Below are positions 63,401 to 64,000 of a stretch of DNA of 64,000 nt, in pieces (positions within the stretch are counted from its first letter, which is position 1; every line of letters begins with the position of its first letter). The stretch is from Bisbaumannia salifodinae (GTDB lineage Bacteria; Pseudomonadota; Gammaproteobacteria; Pseudomonadales; Halomonadaceae), in the NCBI RefSeq assembly GCF_039522585.1, contig NZ_BAAADR010000012.1. One strand, 5' to 3'. The translations under genes were made by a program, and so were the position numbers. The notes under the pieces were generated by a model. That model worked only from the letters and a program-made list of their open reading frames with translations. It had not been told where the DNA came from and searched no databases.

Positions 63401-64000
63401 CCAGCAGGTGGACGCCGAGGACCTCAAGCGCACCATCGGCCATATCGACAACTCCCTGCAGGCCGCCGAGGAGCTGCTGGGCACCCTGCTCGACATCTCC
63501 AAGCTCGACGCCGGCGCCCTGACGCCGCGGCGCAGCCATTTCGCCCTGGCCGATATCATTCGCCCGCTGCGCGCCGAGTTCGAGGTCATGGCCGAGGATC
63601 GCGGCCTCGACCTGGTGGTGGTGCCCACCCGGGCCTGGGTCGACAGCGACGCCCAGATGCTGCGGCGCATCGTGCAGAACTTCCTGTCGAATGCCATCCG
63701 CTACACCCAGCAGGGCCGGGTGCTCCTGGGCTGCCGCCGCCAGGGCCAGCGACTCAGCATCGAGGTATGGGACTCGGGCCCGGGGATTCCCGAATCCAAG
63801 CAGGCCGAGATCTTCCAGGAGTTCCGCCGCCTCGATCAGGCCTCCCGCCACAAGGAGAGCGAGAAGGGCCTGGGCCTGGGGCTGTCCATCGCCGACCGCA
63901 TGAGCCGGGTCCTGGATCACCCCATCCGGGTGCGCTCCTGGGAGGGCATCGGCACCGTCTTCTCGGTGAGCGTGCCGGTGGTGGCCGCCGGCGCCGATCG
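60486..64000 (+). CDS. crbS: CrbS-like hybrid: SSS transporter domain fused to a histidine kinase (3' truncated)
   Basis: Open to the window end, at least 1171 residues. Residues 1 to about 500 are a sodium:solute symporter domain of about 13 helices (IYCTSWTFYGAVGEAA, FCLPRQFHVAVVEN). Then come a STAC-like linker region, a PAS domain (NINQGISVVDQNLRLVVWN), a second PAS (NVPALIAYFDKECRYLFTN), a coiled coil, and HisKA with FLAAASHDLLQPLNAARLF, where the phosphorylated His is residue 955. The ATPase domain has QNFLSNAIRY (N box), WDSGPGIP (G1) and KGLGLGLSIADRM (G2). This layout is that of CrbS, which with CrbR controls the acetate switch in Vibrio and relatives. GAGGAG precedes the ATG. A receiver domain, if present, is beyond the window. 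Confidence 0.93.
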   Translation, partial: MFSGWLLIAVSLAYIAVLFAIAWRGDRRAKRQGPSRRRPVIYSLALAIYCTSWTFYGAVGEAATSGWSFASIFVGPVLTFLLFWPVLAKMIRVAKHQNVTSIADFIASRYGKTQSLAAFASLVALIGTLPYIALQLKAVSASFQVLTEASDLTRTPLFADTGFYVAVVMALFAILFGTRHTDATEHHEGLVQAIAFESLVKLGAFLLLGAYVTWGMFDGLGSLLAQADAQMELQRQLAEQDFGRSFWAQTLLAMLAIFCLPRQFHVAVVENTHRDDAAKARWLFPLYLVAIGFFVLPLAAAGLTLFGNDPSVRPDSYVLALPMAADAPWLTLLTFIGGFSAATGMVIVAAVAVSIMISNEIVIPALFRLRWFDTKARDYGRLVLRARRLTILVILALAYGFYQLIGEFSSLASTGMLSFAAAAQFAPALLGGLYWKRGNRLGVIVGMNIGFAVWAYTLLVPALIGAGVLPQAWLAGGPLGIAWLAPTQLFGLNIGDSFTHGVMLSLGLNLFCYIFVSQMTPQRVVERIQASLFVDSVETRQTSVNRPWTGATTVGDLKVLCERFLGANQVHRAFEDYAKRSGTALDDGARASIDVIQFTERFLASVLGASSARIVVNSALQGRGIGISDVISIVDEASQVLEFNRALLQATIENINQGISVVDQNLRLVVWNQRYLELFRFPDHLIRVGAPVDKIFRYNAHNGEYGPGDPEEHVELLLDNIRQGQPHRYVRYRQDGSVLEVQGTPMPGGGFVYTYQDITQQKRTEEALIRSENNIRIYTDNVPALIAYFDKECRYLFTNRAYEQAFHIDRNAVIGKRMGEVMLPQVSRERGPWIERALGGERVSFEISLDDGEGGTRYMLVTYTPHFGDSGAILGFFALYQDITERRLAEIALKETNETLEERVRERTQALSEANAALRQENRVRAEAEQALRQAKQVAEDANASKTRFLAAASHDLLQPLNAARLFTSALSQQVDAEDLKRTIGHIDNSLQAAEELLGTLLDISKLDAGALTPRRSHFALADIIRPLRAEFEVMAEDRGLDLVVVPTRAWVDSDAQMLRRIVQNFLSNAIRYTQQGRVLLGCRRQGQRLSIEVWDSGPGIPESKQAEIFQEFRRLDQASRHKESEKGLGLGLSIADRMSRVLDHPIRVRSWEGIGTVFSVSVPVVAAGAD

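Noticed and set aside
60516..63920. Open frame of 1134 residues antisense to the kinase gene
   Set aside because: The plus strand has an unbroken, motif-rich SSS/PAS/histidine-kinase frame. The antisense frame has no recognisable domain and the usual His/Gly/Gln-rich shadow composition.

Overview
The window is about 64 kb of GC-rich (well over 60% by eye), gene-dense DNA from a gammaproteobacterium, most likely Halomonas or a close relative in the Halomonadaceae. Three things point there: two complete Mrp-type Na+/H+ antiporter operons, a marine-type trimethylamine monooxygenase, and a Pseudomonas-like block running cbb3 oxidase, ccoGHIS, TauE-like protein, hemN, anr. This attribution is inference from gene content, not from a database match. 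I see no insertion sequence, prophage, CRISPR array or integrase. Two single N characters (490 and 33526) mark unresolved sequence, and the first removes part of the transketolase gene.

Layout. 1-906: 3' part of transketolase. 1031-5285 (minus): phaR, purD, an acyl-CoA thioesterase-like gene, prkB and a LacI-type regulator. 5361-6077: rsmE. 6079-7882 (minus): an MltB-like lytic transglycosylase and a retropepsin-like periplasmic protein. 8043-19934: two divergent mrp operons, mrpABCDEFG (minus) and mrp(AB)CDEFG with fused A and B (plus), head to head around a 289-bp control region with a perfect 12-bp palindrome. 19978-22046: hemH and two small genes of unknown function, one with a decayed tandem duplication of its 3' end. 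22046-25592 (minus): rpsF-rpsR-DUF2232-rplI-dnaB. 26252-27628: trimethylamine monooxygenase with an AT-rich promoter overlapped by an inverted repeat. 27647-30861 (minus): rnr and rlmB. 31045-31546: four tRNA-Leu(CAG) genes.

31656-32855 (minus): a NUC1-type nuclease and a stand-alone Lrp/AsnC effector domain. 33159-33473: a Tat-exported HiPIP. 33556-38438 (minus): prkA(yeaG)-yeaH-spoVR(ycgB). 38708-40726 (minus): fadH. 40931-41448 (minus): five tRNA genes (Val-TAC, Asp, Asp, Val-CAC, Asp in transcription order). 41594-42358: an alpha/beta hydrolase. 42537-53697: ccoNOQP, ccoG, fixH, ccoI, ccoS, TauE-like, hemN and anr, a module for microaerobic respiration with candidate Anr boxes. 53800-54690: ttcA. 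54907-64000: an exonuclease and a DUF294/CBS protein, divergent from a DUF4212 plus sodium:solute symporter pair, a small membrane protein and a CrbS-like sensor kinase cut by the window end.

How it fits together. The dominant themes are ion and osmotic homeostasis (two Mrp antiporters; conversion of trimethylamine to the osmolyte TMAO), oxygen-limited respiration with its own regulator and haem supply, and a sensor/transporter region resembling the acetate-switch loci of Vibrio and Pseudomonas. The least explained items are the control DNA: three GAC-N4-GTC repeats in the symporter/DUF294 divergent region, the palindrome between the mrp operons, and the inverted repeat over the tmm promoter.
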